Positions 15,995-24,795 of a DNA stretch of 64,000 bases are shown piece after piece. A model generated the notes under the pieces. That model was given only the letters and a program-made list of their open reading frames with translations. It was not told where the DNA came from and did not search any database. The position numbers and the translations under genes are program-made. Position 1 is the first letter of the stretch. Every line of letters begins with the position of its first letter. The stretch comes from DATFVB01 sp963714035 (GTDB taxonomy: Bacteria; Acidobacteriota; Thermoanaerobaculia; UBA5066; DATFVB01): assembly GCA_963714035.1 (NCBI GenBank), contig OY970224.1, positions 1,860,001-1,924,000 of the forward strand, read 5' to 3'.

Positions 15995-16435
15995 ATGGTC
16001 ATCGCCTGCCCCGCCTGCGGCCGGAAGAATCGAGTGGCGGCGGGAAATCTGGCCGACGTCGGGAAATGTGGAGCCTGCCATGCCGAGATTCCGGCGCGCT
16101 CCGCGCCGATCGAAGTCGACCCGCCGCAGTTCGACGAAATCGTGCGGGCCGCCAGGGTTCCGGTTCTCGTCGATTTCTGGGCGGCGTGGTGCGCGCCGTG
16201 TCGGATGGCCGCTCCCGAAGTCGAAAAGACGGCCGCCCGGAGCGCAGGTCGCGCGCTCGTCCTGAAGGTGAACACGGAGCTCCACCCGGATCTCGCCGGC
16301 CGCTTCCGCGTGCAGGGGATCCCGAATTTCATCGTGCTCCGCGCCGGAAAGATCGTGACCCAGCAGGCCGGCCTGGTCCCGAGCGAACGGATGCTCCAGT
16401 GGCTGAGCGCCGCGGGAGTCTCGGCCGGAAGGTAA
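15995..16435 (+). CDS. trxC: Thioredoxin-2 (zinc-containing thioredoxin)
   Basis: 146 residues. An N-terminal zinc-binding module has two CxxC pairs (Cys5/Cys8 and Cys25/Cys28), followed by the thioredoxin fold with active site WCAPC (Cys66, Cys69) inside VDFWAAWCAPCR. GIPNFIVLRAGK supplies the cis-proline loop. It is a cytoplasmic protein-disulfide reductase of the TrxC type, often linked to oxidative-stress defence. Length and layout match the family; the upstream small hydrophilic gene is probably in the same transcript. Confidence 0.95.
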   Translation: MVIACPACGRKNRVAAGNLADVGKCGACHAEIPARSAPIEVDPPQFDEIVRAARVPVLVDFWAAWCAPCRMAAPEVEKTAARSAGRALVLKVNTELHPDLAGRFRVQGIPNFIVLRAGKIVTQQAGLVPSERMLQWLSAAGVSAGR

Positions 16436-16442
16436 TGGTCGG

Positions 16443-16560
16443 GCGAACGGCATCCTGTCATTCCGAACGATGTGAGGAATCTCGGTCGCGTGGCGTGTCG
16501 GGCCTTGACGACCGAGATCCCTCGGTCGCTGCGCTCCTCGGGACGACCGGGGATCTCCTC
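16443..16560 (+). repeat. Dispersed repeat R3, divergent copy
   Basis: Contains ACCGAGATCCCTCGG and CTCCTCGGGACGACC, related to the R3 copies at 53.16-53.30 and 60.88-61.03 kb (CCGAGATCCCT ... CCTCGGGATGACAAC). It starts eight bases after the trxC stop. Confidence 0.6.
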
Positions 16561-16643
16561 CCGCGTTTGAAACCTTCAGGCTTCGAGCTCTGGATCTGTT
16601 TCGGATTTCGGAATTGCGGTTCTGGATTTTCCTCGGAGGCCTC

Positions 16644-17003
16644 ATGAAGCTTTCCCGGCTCGTTCTATTCGCCGCGGCCGTCGCCGCCGGAATCTGGGTC
16701 GTCCGACATCGCGACGAGATACTGAATCGGATCCTTCCCCCGTCGGCCAGATCGAACGCTCCCGCGGCGAAGTCGCCCGACGACGCCCTGACCGAGGCCT
16801 CCCGCGAGGCCGACCGCGCGCCGGGCGGGGGCGTCACCGAGAACATGACTCCCGACCAGGTCCGCGCATTGCTCGGGACTCCCGACGAGATCCAGCCCGG
16901 CTCCGCGGAAAGCGGTCGTCCCCGCGAGCGATGGATCTATCGGCAAGCCGGGAAGGCGGTCGTCTTCGAAAACGGCGCCGTGGTCTCCATCGAAGCTCCC
17001 TGA
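16644..17003 (+). CDS. Signal-anchored BamE/SmpA-like small protein
   Basis: 119 residues from an ATG five bases after CGGAGG. The N-terminal hydrophobic anchor (LVLFAAAVAAGIWVV) is followed by a polar linker and a compact domain NMTPDQVRALLGTPDEIQ ... RERWIYRQAGKAVVFENGAVVSIEAP. The GxPdxv-W-Y...F-nG-v pattern is that of the SmpA/BamE or DUF2845 fold found in outer-membrane assembly lipoproteins. There is no lipobox, so it is membrane-anchored or periplasmic. The function is uncertain. Confidence 0.7.
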   Translation: MKLSRLVLFAAAVAAGIWVVRHRDEILNRILPPSARSNAPAAKSPDDALTEASREADRAPGGGVTENMTPDQVRALLGTPDEIQPGSAESGRPRERWIYRQAGKAVVFENGAVVSIEAP

Positions 17004-17070
17004 GACCGTCGCCGGAGCGATCCGAGCCCCGCGAGCGTCGTTCCGGCGAGCCCGGCTCTCATTCGACCCG

Positions 17071-17213
17071 GTCGGGCGCCGAAGCGGTCGAGGGCCTCAG
17101 GCCCGAGCCGCGAAAGGTCACGGCGCGATTAGTCTCCCCGAAGTCACCGAGGGGAGGAGGATCGCGCCGTGGGAGGCCGCGCGGTTCCAGCGGAGCGCGC
17201 GGCGCGGCCGACG
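17071..17213 (+). repeat. Dispersed repeat R2, modules A and B, copy 2
   Basis: Module A (GGGCGCCGAAGCGGTCGAG, GAGCCGCGAAAGGTCACG) at about 17073-17125 and module B (GGGAGGCCGCGCGGTTCCAG, GCGGCCGACG) at about 17171-17213 stand in the same order as the copy at 53.06-53.35 kb. It fills the spacer upstream of the glycine-zipper protein. Confidence 0.65.
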
Positions 17214-17260
17214 GTATGGCATATGGCGTGCTTCTCCTTCCTTCGAAGGAGTCTCTGCGC

Positions 17261-18055
17261 ATGAAAACTTCAGTGGGAATCTTCAAAACGCGCTCGCAGG
17301 CCCGGGAAGCCGTCGAGCGGCTTCGATCGGCCGGCGTCCCCCACGATCGGATCAACCTCCTCACGCCCGGCAACTGGGAAGGACACGTCGCGGAAGTCCC
17401 GACGAGCGATACGGAGCAGCCGGGAACCGCCACGGCGCTCGGCGGAGTGGTCGGGGGCGCGATGGGCGCTTCCGCCGGATTCGGGCTCGGCCCGATCCTC
17501 GCCGGTCTCCTGATTCCGGGCGTCGGCGCCGTCACCGCGATCGGATTCGCGGCCGCCGCGCTTCTCGGCATCGGCGGCGCGGTGGGAGGCGCGGCCGCGG
17601 GACACGCGATGGAGGAATCGCTCGACGACGGTCTCCCGAAGGACGAGCTGTACGTTTACGAAGATGCGCTGAGGAACGGCCGGTCGGTGGTGGTCGCCCT
17701 GCTCGACTCCGACGAGGCCGCGGAGGCCGCGGGGCGCGCCATGGAGGCCGCCGGGGCCGAGAGCCTCGACGCCGCGCGCGAACAATGGTGGGTCGGCCTT
17801 CGGGACGCCGAGCAGGCGGACTACGAGACGAACGGAGGCGAGCGGTTTCCGGTCGTCGAACGGATGTACCGGTGCGGTTTCGAGGCGGCTCAGAGGCCCG
17901 GGCTCGTCGGGAAGGACTACGACGAGGTGAAGGACGCTCTTCGGGAGGCCTATCTCGACTGCTGGGAAAACCAGGCCTTCCGCCGCGGGTTCGAACGAGG
18001 GAAAGAGCTCCGGGCGAAGAACGTCTCGCGCGAGGCGGATCTGGTCTCGCGCTAG
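17261..18055 (+). CDS. General-stress-type glycine-zipper membrane protein
   Basis: 264 residues; AAGGAG stands nine bases before the ATG. Residues 1-55 (KTSVGIFKTRSQAREAVERLRSAGVPHDRINLLTP) resemble the ferredoxin-like general-stress 17M domain. Then a Gly/Ala-rich glycine-zipper hydrophobic hairpin (about residues 64-115), a second ferredoxin-like half (VYEDALRNGRSVVVALLDSDEAAEAA) and a C-terminal charged domain with VVERMYRCGFEAA and YDEVKDALREAY. The last domain is shared with the glycine-zipper protein at 37412-37912. A membrane-associated stress role is inferred. Confidence 0.72.
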   Translation: MKTSVGIFKTRSQAREAVERLRSAGVPHDRINLLTPGNWEGHVAEVPTSDTEQPGTATALGGVVGGAMGASAGFGLGPILAGLLIPGVGAVTAIGFAAAALLGIGGAVGGAAAGHAMEESLDDGLPKDELYVYEDALRNGRSVVVALLDSDEAAEAAGRAMEAAGAESLDAAREQWWVGLRDAEQADYETNGGERFPVVERMYRCGFEAAQRPGLVGKDYDEVKDALREAYLDCWENQAFRRGFERGKELRAKNVSREADLVSR

Positions 18056-18094
18056 CGTCCCGCCTCCCGGAATTGGGAGTAGACTTCCCGTGAA

Positions 18095-18367
18095 ATGACC
18101 CCGAAGGATCCCCCGCCTGCGGGCGGGGTTCCGCTCCGCGCCGCGATCGCCGAAGCTTACGAACACGCCTCCGCGCTTTCCGACTATTTTGGCCGCCTGA
18201 TGGCGGATGCCCTCGCCGGCCGGGACGGGATTCCGGCGGCCCCGGAGCTCGCCGAGGCCGAGGCGCTGGCCGCTGCTCTCGCCGCGATCGTTCGCGACCT
18301 TCCCCGCCTCGCGATGCAGTCGGGCGAACGGCCTCGCGATGAGGCCGGCGAGGCCGCTCAGGGCTGA
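18095..18367 (+). CDS. Small helical hypothetical protein
   Basis: 90 residues, mainly Ala/Glu/Leu-rich helix (AAIAEAYEHASALSDYFGRLMADALAGR, ELAEAEALAAALAAIVRDL). No clear ribosome-binding site and no family recognised. It lies 39 bases after the stress-protein gene and may be co-transcribed. The coding assignment rests on the uninterrupted frame and regular helix-like composition. Confidence 0.45.
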   Translation: MTPKDPPPAGGVPLRAAIAEAYEHASALSDYFGRLMADALAGRDGIPAAPELAEAEALAAALAAIVRDLPRLAMQSGERPRDEAGEAAQG

Positions 18368-18579
18368 GACTCCCGCTCCTCCGGCCCCGGCCTCCCCGAC
18401 TCGATGCCTCCTGCCCGCGCCGCCCCGAAGGCCGCCCGGCGCTCCCGGAAAGGCTCCGGCGCGGAGGAATTGACGCCCGATTTCGGCTCGGGATACGATC
18501 GCCGAAAAACCACGGAGGAATAACTCATTCACGCCGACTCTTCGACCCGGCCCGGGATTCCCTGTCGCCGGGCTGCCCC

Positions 18580-21510
18580 ATGAAGCCTTCCGTCGCTCGC
18601 GGGGAGGGACAACCGGAACCGACGCTGCCGATCGAGCCGGCGGGCGAGGCTGCGTCGATCCGTCGTTTTCTCGGCACGCTGCCGCAGGTGCTCTGGGCGA
18701 TCGACTCCGAGGGAAATTTCGTCGTTTCGGAGGGAGGAGCCCTGGGCGTCGTGGGGCTGGTTCCCGGAGAGGTCGTGGGCCGGAACGCCTTCGAGATGTA
18801 CGCGGAGCTTCCGGAAGCCGCCGAGGCGCTTCGACGCGGGCTCGCCGGCGAGGATCTCACCTGGCAGGTTCACTACCAGGGGCGCGTCTTCGAGACCATT
18901 TCCCGGCCCGTCCTCGGCCCCGGCGGACGAGTCGAGGGGCTCGCCGGAATCTCGGTCGACATCACCGGACGAAAGACCGCGGAGGACCTGCTCCGCGCCT
19001 CCGAAGCCCGGTACCGGCAGCTCTTCGAGACGAGCCCCGTGCCGATGTGCGTCTACGAGGAGGAGTCCCTGCGCTTTCTCGCCGTCAACGACGCGGCCGT
19101 TTCCCACTACGGCTACCCTCCCGAAGAGTTCCTGGCGCGCACCCTCCGGGAGGTCCACGTCGAAGACCCCGGGTCGCCGACTCCCGCGCCGGGTCTCGAT
19201 TCGCCGCGCACGACGCGCGCTCGCCATCGCCGCAAGGACGGCTCCGAAATGGAAGTGCGGGTGACGACGCACCCGCTCGAGCTCGGAACGCGGGCCGCCC
19301 GGATGATGCTGGTGGAGGACATGACCGACCGGGTCCGGGCCGACGCCCTGCAGGCCGCGCTGTACCGGATCGCCGAAATCACCGCCAGCGCGAGCGACCT
19401 GAGCTCGTTCTACGGGGAGCTCCACCGGACGATCGGCGAGCTGATGTACGCGCGCAATTTCTACATCGCGATCGCCGACGACGCCGCGGGGCTGATCCGG
19501 TTCCCGTATTTCGTCGACGAGTTCGACCCGCCCCCTGACCCGATCCGGCAGGGCCAGGGCCTCACCGGCGTCGTCATGCGCACCGGAAGGCCGCTGATGC
19601 TGTCGGGCGCGGAGATCGAAGAACGGGTCGCGGCGGGCGAGCTCGACGCGCAGGGGGCGACCACGATCGACTGGCTCGGGGTTCCGCTGCGCAGCGGCGA
19701 TCGCACGTTCGGCGTCCTCACGGTCCAGAGCTACAGCGAATCGATCCGGTACGGCATCCGCGAAAAGGAGCTGCTGACGTTCGTGTCGCAGCACATCGCC
19801 ACCGCCGTCGAGCGCAAGCGCGCGGCGGACGCCCTCGCGCGCTCCGAGCGGCAGTACCGGAGCCTCTTCGAGAACGCGAACGACGCCGTTCTCATCATCG
19901 ATCCCGACTCGCGGCGGATCCTGAACGCGAACCGCCGGGCCGGCGAAGCGTACGGCTACGACCCGGCCGACCTGTTCGGCATGGCCCTCGACGACCTGAT
20001 GGACGAGCCGGGAAATGCGGCCGAGGAAATGGCGCGGATCCTCCAGGAAGGATCGATCCGCAACGTCGGGTCGGCGCATCGGGCCCGGGACGGCACGGCG
20101 ATCGATATGCTCGTGAGCGCGTCGATGATGGAGTACGAAGGGGGACGCGCGATCCTCTCGATCCATCACGACGTGACCGAAACCAAGCGGGCCGAGAAGC
20201 AGATCGAGCGGCTCGCGTACGAAGACGCGCTCACGGGCCTCGCCAACCGCGTGCGTTTCGAGGACCGGCTCGGGATCGCGCTCGCGACGGCGCGCCGCGA
20301 GTCGCACCCGCTCGGGGTGCTCTTCATCGATCTGGACCGGTTCAAGGTCGTCAACGACAGCCTCGGGCACAAGTTCGGCGACACGCTCCTCCAGCAGGTC
20401 GCGGACCGCCTCCTTCCGCTGATCCGCCTCTCCGACACGCTCGCCCGCGTCGGCGGCGACGAGTTCGTCCTCCTTCTCTCGAAGATCGATCAGCGCGAGA
20501 GCGCCGGGGTCGTCGCGCGCAAGATCCAGGAGCTCTTCCGGAAGCCGTTCCGCATCGGCCAGCGGGAGCTGTTCGTCACTCCCTCGATCGGGATCAGCGT
20601 GTTCCCCGAGGACGGCGACGACGCCGACACGCTCGTCAAGAACGCCGACGTCGCCATGTACGTCGCCAAGCAGCGCGGGCGCGACAACTACCAGTTCTAC
20701 TCGCGCTCCGGCCAGCGCGGAGGGCTGGAACGTCTCGAGCTCGAAAGCAAGCTCCACCACGCGATCGACAACGAGGAGTTCCGCGTCCACTTCCAGCCGC
20801 AGGTGTCGCTGCGCAACGGCGTGATCACCGGGATGGAAGCGCTCGTGCGGTGGAAGCACCCGACCCGCGGCATCCTGCTGCCCGCCGACTTCATTTCGCT
20901 CGCGGAAGACTCGGGGCTGATCGTGGATCTCGGAATGCTCGTCCTGAAGCTCGCCTGCCGTCAGGCGCGCGCCTGGAGGAACAAGGGATACCGCGACCTC
21001 TCGATCGCCGTGAACCTTTCGATCCGGCAGTTGCAGGAAACGGACTTCGCCACACGGGTCCGCGACGTGCTCGAGGAGACGGCCCTTCCGCCGGGCCAGC
21101 TCCGGCTCGAGATCACCGAGAGTGTGGCGATGCAGAATCTCGACATCAGCATCGAGGCGCTCGGAAAACTGAAGCGGCTCGGCGTCGGGATCACGATGGA
21201 CGACTTCGGCACCGGCTATTCCTCTCTGTCCTACCTGAAGATCCTCCCCGTCGACACGCTGAAGATCGACCGCTCGTTCATTCGCGACGTCGCGCAGGAC
21301 ACGAACGACGCCTCGATCGTCCGCGCTTCGATCGTGCTCGCGCACGAGCTGCGGTTGAGAGTCGTCGCCGAAGGCGTCGAGACGCCGGACCAGCTCCATT
21401 TTCTGCGGCAGCACCAGTGCGACGAGGTTCAGGGATTCCTCTTTTCGCCGGCCGTGCCCGCGGAGAAGTTCGAGGCGCTGCTGGTCGAAGACAAACGTCT
21501 CCCCTTATAG
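18580..21510 (+). CDS. PAS-PAS-GAF-PAS-GGDEF-EAL cyclic-di-GMP enzyme
   Basis: 976 residues, no transmembrane segment. Predicted order: PAS (about 30-130, ending DITGRKTAEDLL), PAS (140-250), GAF (260-410), PAS (425-535), GGDEF and EAL. The diguanylate-cyclase loop GGDEF is at about residue 625, with an intact inhibitory I-site RLSD exactly five residues before it. The phosphodiesterase half keeps EALVRWKHP (about 753), LEITES, MDDFGTGYSSLSYL, LKIDRSFI and VVAEGVETPDQ. Both activities look possible, so direction is presumably set by the sensor domains. It would turn small-molecule, redox or light cues into c-di-GMP level. Stand-alone gene. Confidence 0.95.
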   Translation: MKPSVARGEGQPEPTLPIEPAGEAASIRRFLGTLPQVLWAIDSEGNFVVSEGGALGVVGLVPGEVVGRNAFEMYAELPEAAEALRRGLAGEDLTWQVHYQGRVFETISRPVLGPGGRVEGLAGISVDITGRKTAEDLLRASEARYRQLFETSPVPMCVYEEESLRFLAVNDAAVSHYGYPPEEFLARTLREVHVEDPGSPTPAPGLDSPRTTRARHRRKDGSEMEVRVTTHPLELGTRAARMMLVEDMTDRVRADALQAALYRIAEITASASDLSSFYGELHRTIGELMYARNFYIAIADDAAGLIRFPYFVDEFDPPPDPIRQGQGLTGVVMRTGRPLMLSGAEIEERVAAGELDAQGATTIDWLGVPLRSGDRTFGVLTVQSYSESIRYGIREKELLTFVSQHIATAVERKRAADALARSERQYRSLFENANDAVLIIDPDSRRILNANRRAGEAYGYDPADLFGMALDDLMDEPGNAAEEMARILQEGSIRNVGSAHRARDGTAIDMLVSASMMEYEGGRAILSIHHDVTETKRAEKQIERLAYEDALTGLANRVRFEDRLGIALATARRESHPLGVLFIDLDRFKVVNDSLGHKFGDTLLQQVADRLLPLIRLSDTLARVGGDEFVLLLSKIDQRESAGVVARKIQELFRKPFRIGQRELFVTPSIGISVFPEDGDDADTLVKNADVAMYVAKQRGRDNYQFYSRSGQRGGLERLELESKLHHAIDNEEFRVHFQPQVSLRNGVITGMEALVRWKHPTRGILLPADFISLAEDSGLIVDLGMLVLKLACRQARAWRNKGYRDLSIAVNLSIRQLQETDFATRVRDVLEETALPPGQLRLEITESVAMQNLDISIEALGKLKRLGVGITMDDFGTGYSSLSYLKILPVDTLKIDRSFIRDVAQDTNDASIVRASIVLAHELRLRVVAEGVETPDQLHFLRQHQCDEVQGFLFSPAVPAEKFEALLVEDKRLPL

Positions 21511-21517
21511 CGGCGGG

Positions 21518-21640
21518 GCGGTGCATCGAGCCGGACGAGCGCGGTCGCCGCGACCCGCGGCCTCAACATACGCCCCGGTATGCCTCGGCCGCGGGCTCGG
21601 GCGCCCGCATCCCGTCGGGCTCGCGCCTCGCCCCGCCTTG
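21518..21640 (+). repeat. Hairpin element R1, copy a
   Basis: Starts seven bases after the c-di-GMP enzyme's stop and reads in its orientation. Outer arms CCCGCGGCC (21554-21562) and GGCCGCGGG (21587-21595) and inner arms CATAC (21567-21571) and GTATG (21578-21582) form a two-step hairpin with single-stranded TCAA and CCTC between. It has the same architecture as copies b-d. It also carries GGTGCATCGAGCCGG at 21520. Confidence 0.7.
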
Positions 21641-21713
21641 ATGCCCAGCCTCCAATGGTCGCGAAAAGCTTCATCGCGAGTTAACGGCGAAAATCGGCAT
21701 ACAAGCGACGGCC

Positions 21714-21719
21714 TATAAT
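21714..21719 (+). promoter_or_regulatory. -10 box (TATAAT) before the cytochrome b gene
   Basis: TATAAT nine bases before the GTG start, leaving almost no leader; no ribosome-binding site is present. Consistent with a leaderless mRNA. Confidence 0.55.
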
Positions 21720-21728
21720 TTCCCCACC

Positions 21729-22619
21729 GTGTCGGCCGAAATCGCTCCCGCGGAAGAAGTCCCCCCTGCGGAGCCGACGAAGACCGTCGGCGCCGAGCCG
21801 ACGAAAACCGTCGGCGCCGAGCCGACGAAGACCGTCGGCGGCGAGCCGACGAAAACGATCGTCCTCCAGCATCACGCGCTCGTGCGGATCTCGCACTGGC
21901 TGAACATCCCGATCCTGCTCATGATGATTCTGAGCGGGCTGTCGATCTACTGGGCGTCGCCCGTCGTGAAGCACGCGCGCGACCCGCGGACCGGGAACAC
22001 GGACTATCTCGCCGACGTCGGGACGTGGGCCGTCGCCCACCTGCCCGGACAGGCCCATTTCGAGCGGCCGCGGACGTGGTTCTACGACCATTTCAGCCTC
22101 GGGCACGGGATCCTCGCGGAGGCCCTGCGTCTGCACTGGCTCTTCGCGTACCTGTTCATGGCCAACGGCCTGCTCTATCTGACCGGGCTCGCCATCGGAG
22201 GAGGCTGGCGCGCGCTCGTGCCCCGGCCTCGCGATGCGGGGGGCGCGCTCGCGATGATGCGCTACTACGCGGGCCTCGTCCCGGCGAAGATCCTTCGGCG
22301 CCCGTGGCCGCACCCGGCCGTGCGCGAGAAATACAACGCCCTCCAGAAGCTCGGCTACTTCTCGATGCCGGTCGCCGGCGCGCTCGCGATCGCGACGGGC
22401 TGGGCGATCCACAAGCCGGCCCAGCTCGGATGGCTCGAGCGCGCCTTCGGCGGCTACGACTGGGCCCGCACGTGGCATCTGCTGATGCTGATCGTCTTCG
22501 TCGGATTCGTGATTCCGCACGTCGTCCTCGTGATCGCCGACGGCTGGGACACGTTCCGTTCGATGGTCGTCGGCTGGTCGGCGCGGATTCGCGGGGAGGA
22601 AGAGGACGATGGAGCCTGA
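21729..22619 (+). CDS. Cytochrome b561-type membrane subunit for a molybdoenzyme
   Basis: 296 residues, GTG start. The N-terminus carries four near-identical EPTKTVG(A/G) octapeptides encoded by 24-base tandem repeats. Then a four-to-five-helix cytochrome b fold: HHALVRISHWLNIPILLMMILSG, LRLHWLFAYLFMANGLLYL, LGYFSMPVAGALAIATGWA and WARTWHLLMLIVFVGFVIPHVV, whose histidines are candidate haem b ligands. This resembles thiosulfate-reductase or hydrogenase cytochrome b. It overlaps the downstream molybdopterin oxidoreductase by 11 bases and should pass electrons between that protein and the quinone pool. Confidence 0.87.
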   Translation: MSAEIAPAEEVPPAEPTKTVGAEPTKTVGAEPTKTVGGEPTKTIVLQHHALVRISHWLNIPILLMMILSGLSIYWASPVVKHARDPRTGNTDYLADVGTWAVAHLPGQAHFERPRTWFYDHFSLGHGILAEALRLHWLFAYLFMANGLLYLTGLAIGGGWRALVPRPRDAGGALAMMRYYAGLVPAKILRRPWPHPAVREKYNALQKLGYFSMPVAGALAIATGWAIHKPAQLGWLERAFGGYDWARTWHLLMLIVFVGFVIPHVVLVIADGWDTFRSMVVGWSARIRGEEEDDGA

Positions 22620-23577
22620 CGAGCCGCCGCGCGCGGACGAGACCTCGGAAGATGCGATCGCCTCCGTCGCGGGCGCCGGGGACGCGCCGCCGCCGGCCGA
22701 GCCCCCGGAGCCCGCCGAGCCCGCGCGACGCCGGGACGGAACACGGCTCGTCGTCGTTCCGGCGCCGCGCCTGCGCCGCCAGACGCGCCGGGACTTCTTC
22801 CTTTTCGGCGCGGGTGCCGCGGCGGCGGCCGCGGCGTTCTACGGCCTCCTCCCCGACGAGACCCGGTCGCACTACCTGAGCGACCGGCGCCGCGAGTTCC
22901 TCGATTCGATCGAGGGCCGCATCGGACTCTCCGCGAAGCGCCGCGAGAACTTCCTGAACCGCGCGCTGACCTTCGACGACGACGTCGCCGAAGCGATCTA
23001 CAGCCCGCGGCGGCTCGTGCGGACGTATCGCCCGTCGCAACGCACGCCGGTCCCGAACAATTACGCCGGCCAGACGCCCGATCCGGACTACATCCCCGAC
23101 TGGCGGCTCGAAGTGGAAGGGCTCGCCTCCGGAAAGAAGGAGACTCTCGCGATCGGGGATCTCCTCTCCCGGTTCCGCCCGCACGAACAGATCACGCGGC
23201 TCTGCTGCGTCGAGGGATGGAGCGCGATCGGCTGGTGGGGAGGGCTGCGCTTCGGAGACTTCCTCGAGGCCTACCCGCCCGCGGCCGGCGCGCAATGGGC
23301 GAAGCTCGAGTCCTCCGTCAACCTCGACTCCGACGGAGACTCCGATCCCTACTTCGTGTCGATCGACCTGCCGACCGCGAGGCACCCGCAGACCCTCCTC
23401 GCGACCCACCAGGACGGACGGCCCCTTTCGGTCGAGCACGGCGCGCCGCTCCGGCTCCTCGCGCCGATGAAGCTCGGCTTGAAGAATATCAAGGCGATCA
23501 CGAAAATCGTGTATTCTTCGGCGGAGCCTCAGGACTACTGGAACCTGCAGGGCTACTCGAAGTACGACGGTCTATAG
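22609..23577 (+). CDS. TAT-exported molybdopterin-dependent oxidoreductase (sulfite-oxidase fold)
   Basis: 322 residues. A long Pro/Glu-rich N-terminus precedes a twin-arginine motif TRRDFFLFG and an Ala-rich hydrophobic stretch (residues about 60-85), so it is translocated folded with cofactor. The catalytic domain shows ITRLCCVEGWSAIGWWGG, carrying the Cys that binds molybdenum in the sulfite-oxidase/MsrP family, then LLATHQDGRPLSVEHGAPLRLL and GLKNIKAITKI. The substrate is not inferable: sulfite, methionine sulfoxide or another oxide are possible. It pairs with the overlapping cytochrome b gene, as MsrPQ-like systems do. Confidence 0.9.
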   Translation: MEPDEPPRADETSEDAIASVAGAGDAPPPAEPPEPAEPARRRDGTRLVVVPAPRLRRQTRRDFFLFGAGAAAAAAAFYGLLPDETRSHYLSDRRREFLDSIEGRIGLSAKRRENFLNRALTFDDDVAEAIYSPRRLVRTYRPSQRTPVPNNYAGQTPDPDYIPDWRLEVEGLASGKKETLAIGDLLSRFRPHEQITRLCCVEGWSAIGWWGGLRFGDFLEAYPPAAGAQWAKLESSVNLDSDGDSDPYFVSIDLPTARHPQTLLATHQDGRPLSVEHGAPLRLLAPMKLGLKNIKAITKIVYSSAEPQDYWNLQGYSKYDGL

Positions 23578-23863
23578 CAGGCGCGGCGATGCATCGAGCG
23601 AATACGGGCGCGTGACACGTCGGCCGCGCGCCACGCTCCGCTGGAACCGCGCGGCCTCCCACATCCCGCACCTCCTCCGCTCGGTTGCTCGCGCACTGGC
23701 GTGCGCGGCGATCGACGCGCTCGGCGCTGACGCGCCGGCCGCTTCGCGGCTGCGACCTGCGTCGCCCGCTGGAACTCCTTCGCGGAGACTTTGCGCGATG
23801 TGACCTTCGCGGCTCGCCTTCTCGGCTCGACCGCTCCGGCGCCCGACCCGGGCGAATACCAAA
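23578..23863 (-). repeat. Dispersed repeat R2, modules A and B, copy 3 (inverted), with a 3' motif
   Basis: Within a 387-base gene-free gap. GATGCATCGAGC (23588-23599) lies just after the oxidoreductase stop and recurs after two other genes. Module B (about 23618-23662) and module A (about 23790-23850) follow in inverted orientation; on the minus strand A reads GGGCGCCGGAGCGGTCGAG and GAGCCGCGAAGGTCACATCG. About 125 bases of unrelated GC-rich sequence separate them. No gene seen. Confidence 0.65.
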
Positions 23864-23964
23864 GACCCTGTGCCCCGATGGAACCACTCAACACGGGTGA
23901 CTCACGGACGTTCCCGCGCAGCCGGCGCCGCTGATCCAGCCCTGAGCGGATGCCTCGGCGATCT

Positions 23965-24795
23965 TCAGGCTTGCAGAATCCGCACGCAGTCCGCGATCGC
24001 GGCTTCGAGGAACTCCCGCGAGCGGAACTCCTGCGAAACGTCCGCCCCTCCCGACAACAGAGCGCCGCCGGGAAGGACCGCGGCGAAGAACCCGTCGCGA
24101 TGCCAGCGGCCGCCGTCCGGGAGCGTGGAGACCACGGGGCGCTCCGGACGGGGATACGGCGAGACGTACCAGTACGGCTCCCGATACGGGCCGTCTCCCG
24201 GCGAAAGGCCGACCCCGATCGTCCGGCCGGGGCCGCCTCCCGGCAGGAGTGTCGCGATGTCGAAGTGATGCGGCCAGCAGCGCACCTCGCTCGCGCCGTC
24301 GAAGGCCGCCGCGACGCCGCCGAGCACGTGCGCGGCATTGCCGTACCAGCGCGCGAGCTCGCCGAGCGCCGGAGCGCCCTCGCTCAGGAACCGCTCGCGA
24401 CAGAGCTCGGGAATCATCCAGGAAGGGCGGGTGAGATCGGATCGCCCCATTCCCGTGGCTCGGGCGATCGTCCCGGCCGCCCAGTCGTACGCCTCTCCGA
24501 CGCTCGCCCCGAAAAGCGTCCGCGTCTCGCGCTCGCGGCACTCCGCGTCGAGCAGGAGGAGCTCGAGGCCCTCGGGACGGACCGCGAGGCGGAACGATCT
24601 CGCTCTTCCCGCCGGCCGGCCGGCGAGCGCCCGAAGCGCCGGCGCCCACTCCATGTTCGCGTGGCTGTCGTCGCCGGCCGCCGGCAGATGCGTGATGCCG
24701 GCGGCCGAGACGATCTGGGCCGCATGGTGGAGCTCCAGCCGGGCGTCGGAGAGCTCTCCCGGCGCCACGCGCCCGAGACGCTCCCATCCGCTCAA
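23965..24795 (-). CDS. Unknown protein coupled to the Rieske-flavodoxin gene
   Basis: 276 residues. The TTG start overlaps the upstream gene's stop as TTGA, so expression is coupled. No family recognised. Visible features: an N-terminal helix LELHHAAQIVSAAGITHL, EWAPALRALAG, a strand-rich middle (SFRLAVRPEGLELLLLD), VRCWPHHFDIATLLPGGGPGRTIGVGLSPGDG with paired histidines, and YWYVSPYPRPE. HH and multiple Trp/Tyr could bind a metal or cofactor. No signal peptide. The tight pairing suggests it serves the same pathway as the redox fusion protein. Confidence 0.7.
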   Translation of the reverse strand: MSGWERLGRVAPGELSDARLELHHAAQIVSAAGITHLPAAGDDSHANMEWAPALRALAGRPAGRARSFRLAVRPEGLELLLLDAECRERETRTLFGASVGEAYDWAAGTIARATGMGRSDLTRPSWMIPELCRERFLSEGAPALGELARWYGNAAHVLGGVAAAFDGASEVRCWPHHFDIATLLPGGGPGRTIGVGLSPGDGPYREPYWYVSPYPRPERPVVSTLPDGGRWHRDGFFAAVLPGGALLSGGADVSQEFRSREFLEAAIADCVRILQA

